Shown piece by piece: positions 19,946 through 28,457 of a stretch of 64,000 nucleotides of DNA. Origin of the DNA: Streptomyces sp. YIM 130001. Its GTDB lineage: Bacteria > Actinomycetota > Actinomycetes > Streptomycetales > Streptomycetaceae. The DNA lies in NCBI RefSeq assembly GCF_003574445.1, contig NZ_KZ984554.1, forward strand, positions 165,498 through 229,497, given 5' to 3'. Made by a program: the position numbers and the translations under genes. How positions within the stretch are numbered: position 1 is the stretch's first letter; each line of letters starts with the position of its first letter. The notes under the pieces are model-generated. The model made no database searches, was not told where the DNA came from, and worked only from the letters and a program-made list of their open reading frames with translations.

Positions 19946-20196
19946 CGGCCGGACGACGGCCGGACGACGGCAGGGCGATGTCGGGTCGGGCCGGCTCTCA
20001 CGCGGCAGTCCGTGGCTGGTTCCGGGATGCCCCGTGCGGCTTCGCGGACCTGCTGCTGAGGCACTGCCGAGGCGCCCCGGCCGCGGTCGACGACGCCCGA
20101 TGGACCGCTGGGCACCGGAGGGGGTCTGGCTCCTCGGGGCCGGGTCGCGCCACGGCGCCCTCCGGTCGGTGTGCACGCGCTCGGTAGGGTCGTGGC

Positions 20197-20886
20197 ATGA
20201 CTGCCCGCCCTCAGCCCGTCAGCCGCCGCGAGCGCCCCGCCAAGCCGGCCCTGACCCGTGCCGGAATCATCTCGAGTGCGGTCCGCGTGATGCGCGCCGA
20301 GGGTCTGCAGCGGGTCACGATGCGGCGCCTGGCCAGGGAGCTCGACACCGGCCCGGCGTCGCTGTACGTCTACGTGGCCAACACCGCCGAGTTGCACGCG
20401 GCGATCCTGGACGAACTGCTCGGCGAGGTCGACCTGCAGTCGGCCGCCGGCGACGGGGACTGGCGCGAGCGGATCGAGGCCGTTCTGACGTCCTACAGCG
20501 GCCTTCTGTACCAGCACCCGAGCCTCGCGCAGTCGGCACTGGTGGCCCGCCCTTCGGGCCCCAACTACCTCAAGCTCCTCGAGGCGTTGCTCGCCCTGCT
20601 CAGCCTGGGTGGGGTGCCGGACGACCAGGCGGCCTGGGGAGTGGACGTACTGCTTCAGGTCGCCACCGCGGGTGCGGCCGAGCACGCCGGACGGGAGGGC
20701 TCGCCGGATTCCGAGGGTGAGTGGGACGCGGTGGCCGAGGCCGTGACGAACGTATCGGCGCGCGAGGCGCCCCATGTCGCCGCGCTCGGTACGGAGTTGG
20801 TGTCCGGGACTCCGCGGGGGCGGGAGTCGTGGCGGATCCGCGTGCTCCTCAACGGCATCCTGCGTACGCCGCGCGTCACGTCCTGA
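20197..20886 (+). CDS. TetR-family regulator
   Basis: A 229-residue TetR protein with N-terminal HTH (GLQRVTMRRLARELDTGPAS, LYVYVANTAELHAAILDEL) and a TetR_C-type ligand domain. The ATG is seven bases after TAGGGT, which suggests a leaderless message. It is directly upstream of, and parallel to, a DHA2 exporter whose promoter carries two palindromes, so it is probably that exporter's repressor. The ligand is likely the exported drug; inference from context. Confidence 0.85.
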   Translation: MTARPQPVSRRERPAKPALTRAGIISSAVRVMRAEGLQRVTMRRLARELDTGPASLYVYVANTAELHAAILDELLGEVDLQSAAGDGDWRERIEAVLTSYSGLLYQHPSLAQSALVARPSGPNYLKLLEALLALLSLGGVPDDQAAWGVDVLLQVATAGAAEHAGREGSPDSEGEWDAVAEAVTNVSAREAPHVAALGTELVSGTPRGRESWRIRVLLNGILRTPRVTS

Positions 20887-21011
20887 TCGCCGAGGTGCGC
20901 AGGCGGTAGGTGCGACGCCCGCCGTCGGTGGCACTCAGCTGTTGCTCGCCGGCTGTGACCGGCTCCTTTCGTCGACCTCATCGATGCAGGTCAGCGCCGT
21001 GTGCGATGCTG

Positions 21012-21045
21012 CGAACTTGTTCGTAGCGAACATGTTCGTTACCGT
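21012..21045 (+). promoter_or_regulatory. DHA2 exporter promoter with paired operators
   Basis: CGAACTTGTTCG (21012-21023) and CGAACATGTTCG (21027-21038) are near-perfect and perfect palindromes with a 15-base period. They overlap a -35 TTGTTC (21017-21022) and the 17-base spacer before the -10 TACCGT (21040-21045). The placement is typical for a TetR operator. Confidence 0.7.
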
Positions 21046-21089
21046 GGATGAAGTCCACCTGCCACGTGTCCCGAAAGGGGTGAGCTGCC

Positions 21090-22631
21090 ATGTCCGCACC
21101 CACCACACCCACGGCCGACGACCCGCCCGTCGTGCCGAAGAACATCCGCTGGGTCCTGCTCGGCGTCCTGCTGGCGATGTTGCTGTCGATGCTGGACGGC
21201 CTCATCGTCGGCACCGCGATGCCCACGGTCGTCGCGGACATCGGCGGCATCGACCACATCTCCTGGGTGGTCACCGCGTACACCCTGGCCACCGCCTGCT
21301 CGACTCCGGTGTGGGGCAAGCTCGGTGACCTGTTCAACCGCAAGCACATGTTCCTGGGCTCGATCGTGATCTTCATGATCGGATCGCTGCTGGCCGGGCA
21401 GGCGTCCTCGATGGGGGAGCTGATCGGCTTCCGTGCTCTGCAGGGCATCGGGGCCGGCGGCCTGATGGCCGGGGCCTTCGCCCTCATCGGCGTCCTGCTG
21501 CCGCCTCGCGAACGCGGCAGGTACCAGGGCATGGTGGCGATCATCCAGGCCGTCGGCAGCATCGGCGGCCCGCTGGTCGGCGGCTTCATCACCGGCCACC
21601 TCGGCTGGCGCTGGGCCTTCTACGTCAACCTCCCCCTCGGTCTGATCTGTCTGGTGTGGTGCGGATTGCTGCTGCACGTGCCCGCCGCACGCCGCGGCAA
21701 GGTCGCCATCGACTGGCTCGGCATCACCTTGATGACCGCGATGATCAGCGCCGTCGTCATGGCCGCGACCTGGGCCGGCAGCACCTACGCCTGGACCTCC
21801 TGGCAGATCCTGTCGCTGGGCGCCGTTGCCGCGCTGCTCCTGGTGGCCTTCGTCGCCTCGCAGAAGCGGGCCGCCGAACCGCTGCTCCCGCCGCGGATCT
21901 TCACCGGGCACCGCAATTTCCCGCTGGCCGCCGTGCTGCTGCTGGTCGCCGGTGTGGCCATGTTCGGCGGGACGCTGTATCTGCCGCTGTTCCAGCAGAG
22001 CGTGCAGGGTGCTTCCGCCGCCGACTCCGGGCTTCTGCTGCTGCCGATGATGGCGGGCACCGTCGTCGCGTCCACGGTCGCGGGCAAGGTGATGGCGAAG
22101 ACCGGCAGGTACAAGGTCTTCCCGGTGGTCGGTGCCGCTTCGCTCGCGATCGGCATGGGGCTGCTGTCGACCATGGACATCACCACGTCCCGCTTCACCA
22201 CCAGCGCCTACATGGTCCTGGTCGGTATCGGCACCGGATTCACCATCCAGATGGCCAACACCATCGCCCAGAACGCCGTAGGCCTGCGCGACATGGGTGC
22301 GGCCTCCGCGGCCACCAGCCTCTTCCGTACCCTCGGCGGTTCGCTCGGTGTCGCGGTCTTCGGTTCGCTGTTCACGCGCGCCGTCCAGGGGCACGCGGGG
22401 GCTCCGGCCGAGGGCGGCCGACCGGACGCCCCGACGGGCGAGGCCATGTCGCGGGCCGGTGACGCCTACCTGCACGCGGTGGCTCACGGCACCCAGCAGA
22501 TCTTCCTGGTCGGCGCCTGCTGTGCCGCGGTCGCCTTCGTCGCTGCGCTGTTCATCCGCGAGGTCCCCCTGCGCGGCAAGCCCGGCAGCGCGCCGGCCGA
22601 GCGCAAGGCCGAGCCGGCCGAGACCGCGTGA
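21090..22631 (+). CDS. DHA2-family MFS drug exporter
   Basis: A 513-residue EmrB/QacA-type proton-coupled exporter with about 14 membrane segments. Motif A appears as GKLGDLFNRK and the antiporter motif C region as GGPLVGGF. AAGGGGTGAG precedes the ATG. Transcription is probably controlled by the upstream TetR protein through the two palindromes. Substrates are unknown; family members export dyes and antibiotics. Confidence 0.88.
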   Translation: MSAPTTPTADDPPVVPKNIRWVLLGVLLAMLLSMLDGLIVGTAMPTVVADIGGIDHISWVVTAYTLATACSTPVWGKLGDLFNRKHMFLGSIVIFMIGSLLAGQASSMGELIGFRALQGIGAGGLMAGAFALIGVLLPPRERGRYQGMVAIIQAVGSIGGPLVGGFITGHLGWRWAFYVNLPLGLICLVWCGLLLHVPAARRGKVAIDWLGITLMTAMISAVVMAATWAGSTYAWTSWQILSLGAVAALLLVAFVASQKRAAEPLLPPRIFTGHRNFPLAAVLLLVAGVAMFGGTLYLPLFQQSVQGASAADSGLLLLPMMAGTVVASTVAGKVMAKTGRYKVFPVVGAASLAIGMGLLSTMDITTSRFTTSAYMVLVGIGTGFTIQMANTIAQNAVGLRDMGAASAATSLFRTLGGSLGVAVFGSLFTRAVQGHAGAPAEGGRPDAPTGEAMSRAGDAYLHAVAHGTQQIFLVGACCAAVAFVAALFIREVPLRGKPGSAPAERKAEPAETA

Positions 22632-22689
22632 CCCGGCAACTCCCTGTCGGCCCGCACCAGTTGGGGTTCCGGAGCGGAGATCCGTACCG

Positions 22690-23796
22690 CTAGCCCTCCA
22701 GCGCTCGCCGGGTGGCCGGCCCGTACACCCCCCACGGGTCGTCCGTGACCCCCGTGTACTGCTGGAAGCGTCCCACCGCGTCGGCGACCCGCCAGTCGTA
22801 GTCGCCGTCGATCCGTCCGTCGTAGAGGCCGATCTGCCGCAGGCGCCCCTGGAGTTCGCGCACTTCGGAGCCGCTGTCGCCCTGGCGCAGTGTCCCGGTG
22901 TCCTCCGCCTCGACCGGGTCGTCGTCGGGCGTGGGTGGCGGTGGCGCGGGACGCTCGGTCCGCGAGGGCCGTTCGCTCGGCGTCGACGACCTGCTCGCGC
23001 GCTCGGACGGGCGGGTCGGCGAGGCCTCGGCCGAGGCCGAACCGGTGGCGGAGGCCGATGGTGAGGGCGGCGCCGACGACGTCGTGGACGCGGAGGGTGA
23101 CGGGGACGCGCTCGACGTCGACGGCGACGGGGCGGGCGCCACCGTGGCCGGCCCGCGCGTCCGGTCCGGCAGCGCGCTCTCGTCCTCGGTGCCGGAGGAG
23201 AAGAGACCGGACGAGAGCGCGGCGACGGCCACGACGGCCCCTGCCGCGCCGGCGATGGCGAGTACGGCACGGCGCCGCCCCGAACCCCGCGAAGCACCCC
23301 GGCCCCTGCGATGCGTCCGCGCCGTTCCGCCCGCAGCGGTGTCGTCCGGGAACGCGGAGGCGTCGTCGAAAGTGTCGAAGTGGCGGGCGGCGCCGGAACC
23401 GTACGACCCGCCGCCGGAGCGCGAACCGGCACCCGGAACCGGGGAGACGTACGGCTCTGGTTCTGCGGTGCTCTCCGGGTACCAGGCCCCGGGGGCCGCG
23501 GCAGGCAGTTCAGCGGTGTCCGTCAGGCCGTATCCGGGCGATACGGGCCCGGCATCCGGTGCGTGGCCAGGAGCTGCGGCCGGCCGCCCGGCCTCGGCGT
23601 CGTCCGGCAGCGGCAGCGACACGTACGGCCGAATCCGCAGGCGCAGCGGATCCACGTCCTCGTCCCCGGGGCCGGGCCCCGCCGCGGCGTTCCCGGACCC
23701 CGGGGAACCCGCCGTGCCGCACCCGCAGGCCGCGGCCCCCGAGGCGCCGGGCACCGGCCATGGCGCACCGCAGTCAGGACATATCCGTCCGCTCAC
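22690..23796 (-). CDS. Zinc-ribbon protein with membrane segment and peptidoglycan-binding domain
   Basis: A 368-residue protein. It starts with a short Cys motif (CPDCGAPW ... CGCG), followed by a long Gly/Pro/Ala linker, one membrane segment (VLAIAGAAGAVVAVAALSSGL), a Ser/Thr/Pro-rich spacer, and a C-terminal PG_binding_1 domain (LRQGDSGSEVRELQGRLRQIG, VGRFQQYTGV). So the ribbon should be cytoplasmic and the peptidoglycan domain outside. The GTG at 23796 follows GAGGGAGGGG. A structural or sensor role at the wall is possible. Confidence 0.7.
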   Translation of the reverse strand: MSGRICPDCGAPWPVPGASGAAACGCGTAGSPGSGNAAAGPGPGDEDVDPLRLRIRPYVSLPLPDDAEAGRPAAAPGHAPDAGPVSPGYGLTDTAELPAAAPGAWYPESTAEPEPYVSPVPGAGSRSGGGSYGSGAARHFDTFDDASAFPDDTAAGGTARTHRRGRGASRGSGRRRAVLAIAGAAGAVVAVAALSSGLFSSGTEDESALPDRTRGPATVAPAPSPSTSSASPSPSASTTSSAPPSPSASATGSASAEASPTRPSERASRSSTPSERPSRTERPAPPPPTPDDDPVEAEDTGTLRQGDSGSEVRELQGRLRQIGLYDGRIDGDYDWRVADAVGRFQQYTGVTDDPWGVYGPATRRALEG

Positions 23797-24106
23797 CTTT
23801 CGGGTCCCCTCCCTCGAGCCTGGAGCGATTATGCCGTCGGGCCCCAGGGCGTCCCGAAGCGGGCCCGAGGCTACTCGACAGGCCATACCCGCCCGTACCT
23901 ACCAGGATGGACAGGGACGGACCACGCCCTGCGAGGGCCGCCCGGGCCGTACTGCCCGAGCGACAGCGCGACCGCGTAGCGGCACAGGACGGCGGAAGCG
24001 GCGGGGTCGGCGGCGACGGGCCACGAGGTCGCCACCGGCAGCCCCGTGGCACCAGACAACACAACACCCCAGCGCCCACCCCCAGGAGGGCGTCGAGGAG
24101 GCCTCG
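23797..24106. other. Divergent intergenic region
   Basis: A 310-base gap between the leftward peptidoglycan-binding gene and the rightward DHA2 exporter. It should hold both promoters. No repeat, palindrome or extra gene was recognised. Confidence 0.4.
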
Positions 24107-26158
24107 ATGGCGCAGGATGTGAGCGACCGGCCGGTCGCGCCGGGAGAGGGGCAGTCCCAGCGGGCCGTGCTCGTCTCGATCGGAGCGCTGCTCCTCGGGA
24201 TGCTGCTCGCCGCACTCGACCAGACGATCGTCTCCACCGCACTGCCGACGATCGTCAGCGAGCTCGGTGGTATGAAACACCTGTCGTGGGTGGTCACTGC
24301 CTACCTGCTCGCCTCGACGGCCGCCACCCCGCTCTGGGGCAAGCTCGGCGACCAGTACGGGCGCAAGAAGCTCTTCCAGGCCGCCATCGTGATCTTCCTG
24401 ATCGGCTCCGCGCTCTGCGGCATGGCACAGAACATGCCGCAGCTCATCGGCTTCCGGGCGCTCCAGGGGCTCGGCGGTGGCGGCCTGATGGTGCTGTCGA
24501 TGGCCATCGTCGGCGACCTCGTGCCGCCGCGGGACCGCGGCAAGTACCAGGGCCTGTTCGGCGCCGTGTTCGGTGCGACCAGTGTGCTCGGGCCGCTGCT
24601 CGGGGGTCTCTTCGTCGACCACCTGAGCTGGCGCTGGGTCTTCTACGTCAACCTGCCGCTCGGCGTCATCGCGCTCGCCGTGATCGCCGGAGCGCTGCAC
24701 ATTCCGGTGCGCCGGCAGAAGCACAGGATCGACTACCTGGGCACGTTCCTGATCGCCTCCGTGGCGACCTGTCTGATCCTCGTCACCTCGCTCGGCGGCA
24801 CCACCTGGGCCTGGGCGTCGTTCCAGATCATCGGTCTCGCGGTACTCGCCGTGGTGCTCCTTCTCGCCTTCGTGGCGGCGGAGCGGCGGGCCGCGGAGCC
24901 CGTGATTCCGCTGAAGCTGTTCCGGATCCGCACCTTCTCGCTGTCCGCGGTGATCAGTTTCGTCATCGGGTTCGCGATGTTCGGCGCGATGACGTATCTG
25001 CCGACGTTCCTGCAGGTCGTGCACGGCATCTCGCCGACCATGTCCGGCGTCCACATGCTGCCGATGGTGCTCGGACTGCTGCTCTCCACGACGACGTCCG
25101 GGCAGATCGTCAGCCGGACCGGGCGCTGGAAGGTGTTCCCGATTCTCGGCACGGCCGTCACCGCACTCGGCCTCCTGCTCCTCCATCAACTGACCGAGCA
25201 CAGCAGCACCCTGGAGATGAGCGCCTTCTTGTTCGTCTTCGGTCTCGGTCTGGGCCTGGTCATGCAGGTCCTGGTGCTGATCGTGCAGAACGCCGTCTCG
25301 TACGAGGATCTGGGCGTCGCCACCTCGGGGGCCACGTTCTTCCGGTCGATCGGCTCCGCCTTCGGCGTCGCGATCTTCGGCACGATCTTCGCGAACCGGC
25401 TCGACGGAGCCCTCACGGATGCCCTTGCCGGTCAGAACCTGCCGCCCGGTGTCACCGCCGCCGCCCTCGAGGCCGACCCGCGTCTGATGGCCCAACTCCC
25501 CCCGCAGGCACGGCCCGACGCCCTGCACGCGTACTCGGAGTCGATCACCGACATGTTCCTGTACGCGGCGCCGGTGGTGCTCGTCGCGTTCGTCCTGTCG
25601 TGGCTGCTGCACGAGGACAAGCTGCGCGGGTCGGTGACCGCGCCGGAACTCACCGAGACGCTGGCCAGCAACCCCGTGGAGCGTTCCTCGGACGACGAGG
25701 CGCTCAGAGCCCTGTCCGTGCTGGGCAGCCGGGAGGGACGCCGCGAGGTCTACCGCAGCATCACCGAGCGGGCGGGGTACGACCTGCTGCCTGCGGCCAG
25801 TTGGATGCTGCTCAGGATCCGGCACCGGGGTTCGGTGGAACCGGCCGTCCTCGCGGAGCGCAGCACGGTGCCGCTGCACGTCGTCCAGGCGGCGGCCATC
25901 CAGGTCGAGGAGCGGCACCTGGCCACACGTGAAGGACTCGGTCTGACCCTCACCGACCAGGGACGGAAGGTCGCCGACAAGCTCTTCAAGGCTCGCGAGG
26001 AGTCCCTCGCCGACCTCCTCGGCGACTGGTGGGGACCGAACCGTCCGCGCAACCTGATCGCCCTGGTCCAGGAACTCAACGCCGAACTGTGCGGCTCTGA
26101 CGACGAACGCCCCCACGAAGACGCCCCACGTGAGAGGGGCGGCCGGGCGAGGGCGTAG
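24107..26158 (+). CDS. DHA2-family MFS exporter fused to a winged-helix domain
   Basis: A 683-residue protein. The first ~510 residues are a 14-segment DHA2 exporter (GKLGDQYGRKKLF motif A). The last ~170 residues are cytoplasmic and soluble and resemble a MarR-like winged helix (YDLLPAASWMLLRIRHRG, GLTLTDQGRKVADKLF). The ATG at 24107 follows GAGGAGG. Normal DHA2 proteins end near residue 500, so this is a transporter with a regulatory or sensory tail; whether the tail binds DNA is unknown. A strong terminator follows. Confidence 0.85.
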   Translation: MAQDVSDRPVAPGEGQSQRAVLVSIGALLLGMLLAALDQTIVSTALPTIVSELGGMKHLSWVVTAYLLASTAATPLWGKLGDQYGRKKLFQAAIVIFLIGSALCGMAQNMPQLIGFRALQGLGGGGLMVLSMAIVGDLVPPRDRGKYQGLFGAVFGATSVLGPLLGGLFVDHLSWRWVFYVNLPLGVIALAVIAGALHIPVRRQKHRIDYLGTFLIASVATCLILVTSLGGTTWAWASFQIIGLAVLAVVLLLAFVAAERRAAEPVIPLKLFRIRTFSLSAVISFVIGFAMFGAMTYLPTFLQVVHGISPTMSGVHMLPMVLGLLLSTTTSGQIVSRTGRWKVFPILGTAVTALGLLLLHQLTEHSSTLEMSAFLFVFGLGLGLVMQVLVLIVQNAVSYEDLGVATSGATFFRSIGSAFGVAIFGTIFANRLDGALTDALAGQNLPPGVTAAALEADPRLMAQLPPQARPDALHAYSESITDMFLYAAPVVLVAFVLSWLLHEDKLRGSVTAPELTETLASNPVERSSDDEALRALSVLGSREGRREVYRSITERAGYDLLPAASWMLLRIRHRGSVEPAVLAERSTVPLHVVQAAAIQVEERHLATREGLGLTLTDQGRKVADKLFKAREESLADLLGDWWGPNRPRNLIALVQELNAELCGSDDERPHEDAPRERGGRARA

Positions 26159-26166
26159 CTGTCGGC

Positions 26167-26212
26167 CCGCTGTGTGCGGCCTCCACGCGCGCGTGAAGGC
26201 CGCACACAGCGG
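26167..26212 (+). terminator. Strong terminator after the MFS-winged-helix gene
   Basis: CCGCTGTGTGCGGCCT (26167-26182) pairs over 16 bp with AGGCCGCACACAGCGG (26197-26212); an inner CACGC/GCGTG stem closes the loop. It starts nine bases after the stop codon. No T run follows, as is usual in Streptomyces. Confidence 0.8.
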
Positions 26213-26363
26213 ACCACCCCGGACCACCCCGGAACTGAACCGCCCGCTACGCGCGCGTGCCCGTCGCTTCGACCCGGAGGTCGAGCCGCGGCCGGCCGTA
26301 GACTCCGGCGCCTGATGCCCGCGTGCGGGGCAGGCGCGGACGACGAGCGAAGGAGTGTGGCCG

Positions 26364-26873
26364 GTGACCGGGGACGAACGCACGGGACCGCCCAAGTGCG
26401 GCAGCGAGCGGGAGACGTTGCGCGCATTCCTCGACTACCACCGGGCCACCCTCGCCCTGAAGTGCGCAGGCCTGGACGACGAGGAGCTGCGACGGCAGTC
26501 GATGCCGCCGTCGACGCTGTCCCTGCTCGGTCTTGTGCGGCACATGGCGGAGGTCGAGCGGACCTGGTTCCGCCGCGTCTTCGAGGACCACGACGTGCCC
26601 CTGGTCTGGTCCGACAGGATCGACTTCCAGGCGGCGTACGACGCGAGCAGGTCCACGAGGGGCGAGGCCTTCGCCGCCTGGGAGGCCGAGGTGGAGCACG
26701 CGCGCCGCATCGAGCGGGAGGCGGATTCGCTGGACCTGACCGGCTATCAGCCGAGGTGGGACGAGCGCGTCTCGCTGCGCATGGTGATGGTCCACGTGCT
26801 CCTGGAGTACGGCCGCCACAACGGCCACGCGGACTTCCTGCGCGAGGGAATCGACGGAACCGTCGGCGCCTGA
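26364..26873 (+). CDS. DinB/DUF664 family protein
   Basis: A 169-residue four-helix-bundle protein. It has the DUF664 features FLDYHRATLALKCAGL, LSLLGLVRHMAEVERTWF and a late HVLLEYGRHNGHADFLRE. The His residues form the probable metal site. DinB-like proteins include mycothiol- and bacillithiol-dependent S-transferases, but the substrate here is unknown. The GTG at 26364 follows GAAGGAG. Confidence 0.8.
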   Translation: MTGDERTGPPKCGSERETLRAFLDYHRATLALKCAGLDDEELRRQSMPPSTLSLLGLVRHMAEVERTWFRRVFEDHDVPLVWSDRIDFQAAYDASRSTRGEAFAAWEAEVEHARRIEREADSLDLTGYQPRWDERVSLRMVMVHVLLEYGRHNGHADFLREGIDGTVGA

Positions 26874-26952
26874 GCGGGGCTCGTCATCCGGCCGCTGCGG
26901 CCCCACCGGGGGCCATGCAGCGGCCACATGACACGACTCCTGCGGTGAGCTG

Positions 26953-27270
26953 TCAGGCGCCCTTCGGCGCCGCCTGCTGCGCGACCTCGAAGGACCAGAC
27001 CGTGGATCCGCTCGCGGCGGGCTTCGGGCGGTCGGCGCCGCCCTGGTGGGCCGACTTCATCGGACCCTCCATCCAGGCCTGGAACGACTCCTCGTCACGC
27101 CACCGCGTGTACACCAGGTAGTCGTCCGTGCCCTCGACCGGGCGGAGAAGCTCGAACCACTCGAATCCGTCCGAGTTCTCCACCGCGCCCGCGCGGGCGC
27201 CGAAGCGCTGCTCCAGAGTTTCCCGCTGCTCGGCGGGGACGGACAGGACGTTGATCTTCACGATGCTCAT
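26953..27270 (-). CDS. Antibiotic biosynthesis monooxygenase (ABM) domain protein
   Basis: A 105-residue ABM-fold protein starting MSIVKINVLSV, with GFEWFELLRPVEG and YLVYTRWRDEESFQAWM, typical of the HmoA/YgiN group. Members cleave heme or oxidise small aromatics without cofactors. The active-site residues are not diagnostic. The ATG at 27268-27270 is used; an upstream ATG adds three residues. Confidence 0.75.
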   Translation of the reverse strand: MSIVKINVLSVPAEQRETLEQRFGARAGAVENSDGFEWFELLRPVEGTDDYLVYTRWRDEESFQAWMEGPMKSAHQGGADRPKPAASGSTVWSFEVAQQAAPKGA

Positions 27271-27321
27271 GCGTCCCATCGTCCCCCATGAGATGGGCGA
27301 GCGGGCGGGCGGTGGGGTCCT

Positions 27322-27726
27322 TCAGCGTTCGTCGCGGGACTCGTGCCAGCGGGCGACGATCTCGTCCGCGTCGTACGGGGTGAGGCCGAGGGGCGGGCCG
27401 GCCGGGGGCCTGCGGAGGTTGGCGGAGATCTTCGCGTTGAGGTCGGCGATCGCCTCGCGCACCGCGCGTTCCGAGGGGGCGTCCGGGACCGCCGCGAGGG
27501 TGTCCTCGGCCTCCTTGCGCAGGGCCAGCGTGGGCGGCAGCTGGGAGTAGCCCTCGCGGGCCATCTTCTGCTTGATCCACCACAATTCGTCGTAGGGCTG
27601 GTCAAGACTGGGCAAGGGCTTGCCCGCGCCGGTCAGATGCGCGAAGTCGCCGCGTTCCTCGGCTTCGCGGATCTGCCGGTCGACCCAGGTCTCGACGTCG
27701 ATTCCAGGGGGCTTCCGCTCGGTCAT
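27322..27726 (-). CDS. DUF1992 (DnaJ-homologue C28-like) protein
   Basis: A 134-residue protein with the DUF1992 core: VDRQIREAEERGDFAHLTGAG, KPL, and ELWWIKQKMAREGY. It is found in actinobacteria and in eukaryotic DNAJC28; function unknown. The ATG at 27724-27726 is six bases after the -10-like GACAAT, so the message is probably leaderless. Confidence 0.75.
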   Translation of the reverse strand: MTERKPPGIDVETWVDRQIREAEERGDFAHLTGAGKPLPSLDQPYDELWWIKQKMAREGYSQLPPTLALRKEAEDTLAAVPDAPSERAVREAIADLNAKISANLRRPPAGPPLGLTPYDADEIVARWHESRDER

Positions 27727-27874
27727 GGGGTCATTGTCGCAAAGCGGTCGGCCTGGCGGGCGGGGGTCTGTCGGGCTGCGTCCTGTGCCGGTGTGTGCGG
27801 TCGAACTATCATGCGGCGGCGTGTGTCCACGCGCGCGTACTCGTCGGCGGAACCCGTGACTTGAAGGAGCCCAC

Positions 27875-28267
27875 GTGCTCGAGCTCACCATGGCCACTGT
27901 CTCGGAGGTGAACGCCGGTGCCACGGCGGGCATGCTCATGGCCGACCACGACAGCGAGCCCGGAGCGGTGCTCCGGGTGGGCCGCGACCGCAGTGTCTGC
28001 CGGCTCTCGGCGCCGGACGACTGGCTGTTCGTCTCGCGTACGCATCTGGAGTTTCGCTGCGAGCCGGACCGGGCCTGGTCGGTGACCTGGGTGCGGGGTT
28101 CGCAGGCCGCGCCGTCGTCCGAGGTACGACTGATCACCGGCGGGCAGACCTACCCGCTGCAGTACGGCGGCACGGTCCGGCTGCCCGCCGGTGGATCGGG
28201 CGAGCTGGTCATCCAGGACCGTTCGGCGCCCCGCACCGTCAACGTGGGCTTCTACCACGAGGCGTGA
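27875..28267 (+). CDS. FHA-like domain protein
   Basis: A 130-residue protein. The segment VLRVGRDRSVCRLSAPDDW, then VSRTHLEFRC, matches the GR...SR.H signature of forkhead-associated domains, which bind phosphothreonine peptides. There is no further domain. The GTG at 27875 follows GAAGGAG. It precedes the serpin gene by 190 bases on the same strand; a shared role is not evident. Confidence 0.7.
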   Translation: MLELTMATVSEVNAGATAGMLMADHDSEPGAVLRVGRDRSVCRLSAPDDWLFVSRTHLEFRCEPDRAWSVTWVRGSQAAPSSEVRLITGGQTYPLQYGGTVRLPAGGSGELVIQDRSAPRTVNVGFYHEA

Positions 28268-28457
28268 CCTGACCGCCGCGTGCGTGTGGCCGGCCGGCGG
28301 TTCCACCGGGCGGTGGCGGGCGCCGACGCCGATTGTCAGTGACGGCTTGCATACTGGCCGGGCTGCTGGGGGTACGGGCGTGCGGTCGGAACGGAGGGCC
28401 GGGCTGACGGCACCCGGGGGACCGACGGAGCGGCAGGGACGACGGGGGATTCGGGGG

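Noticed and set aside
22898..24106. An N-terminal extension of the winged-helix DHA2 exporter by about 400 codons
   Set aside because: The extension is antisense to the peptidoglycan-binding gene; a strong ribosome site at 24095-24101 sets the start at 24107.
26211..26230. Tandem GGACCACCCC repeat after the terminator
   Set aside because: Two short copies only, with no link to a gene or structure.
21039..26395. Very long antisense frames opposite both DHA2 exporters
   Set aside because: Low-complexity Arg/Gly/His-rich translations without motifs, opposite clear transporter genes.
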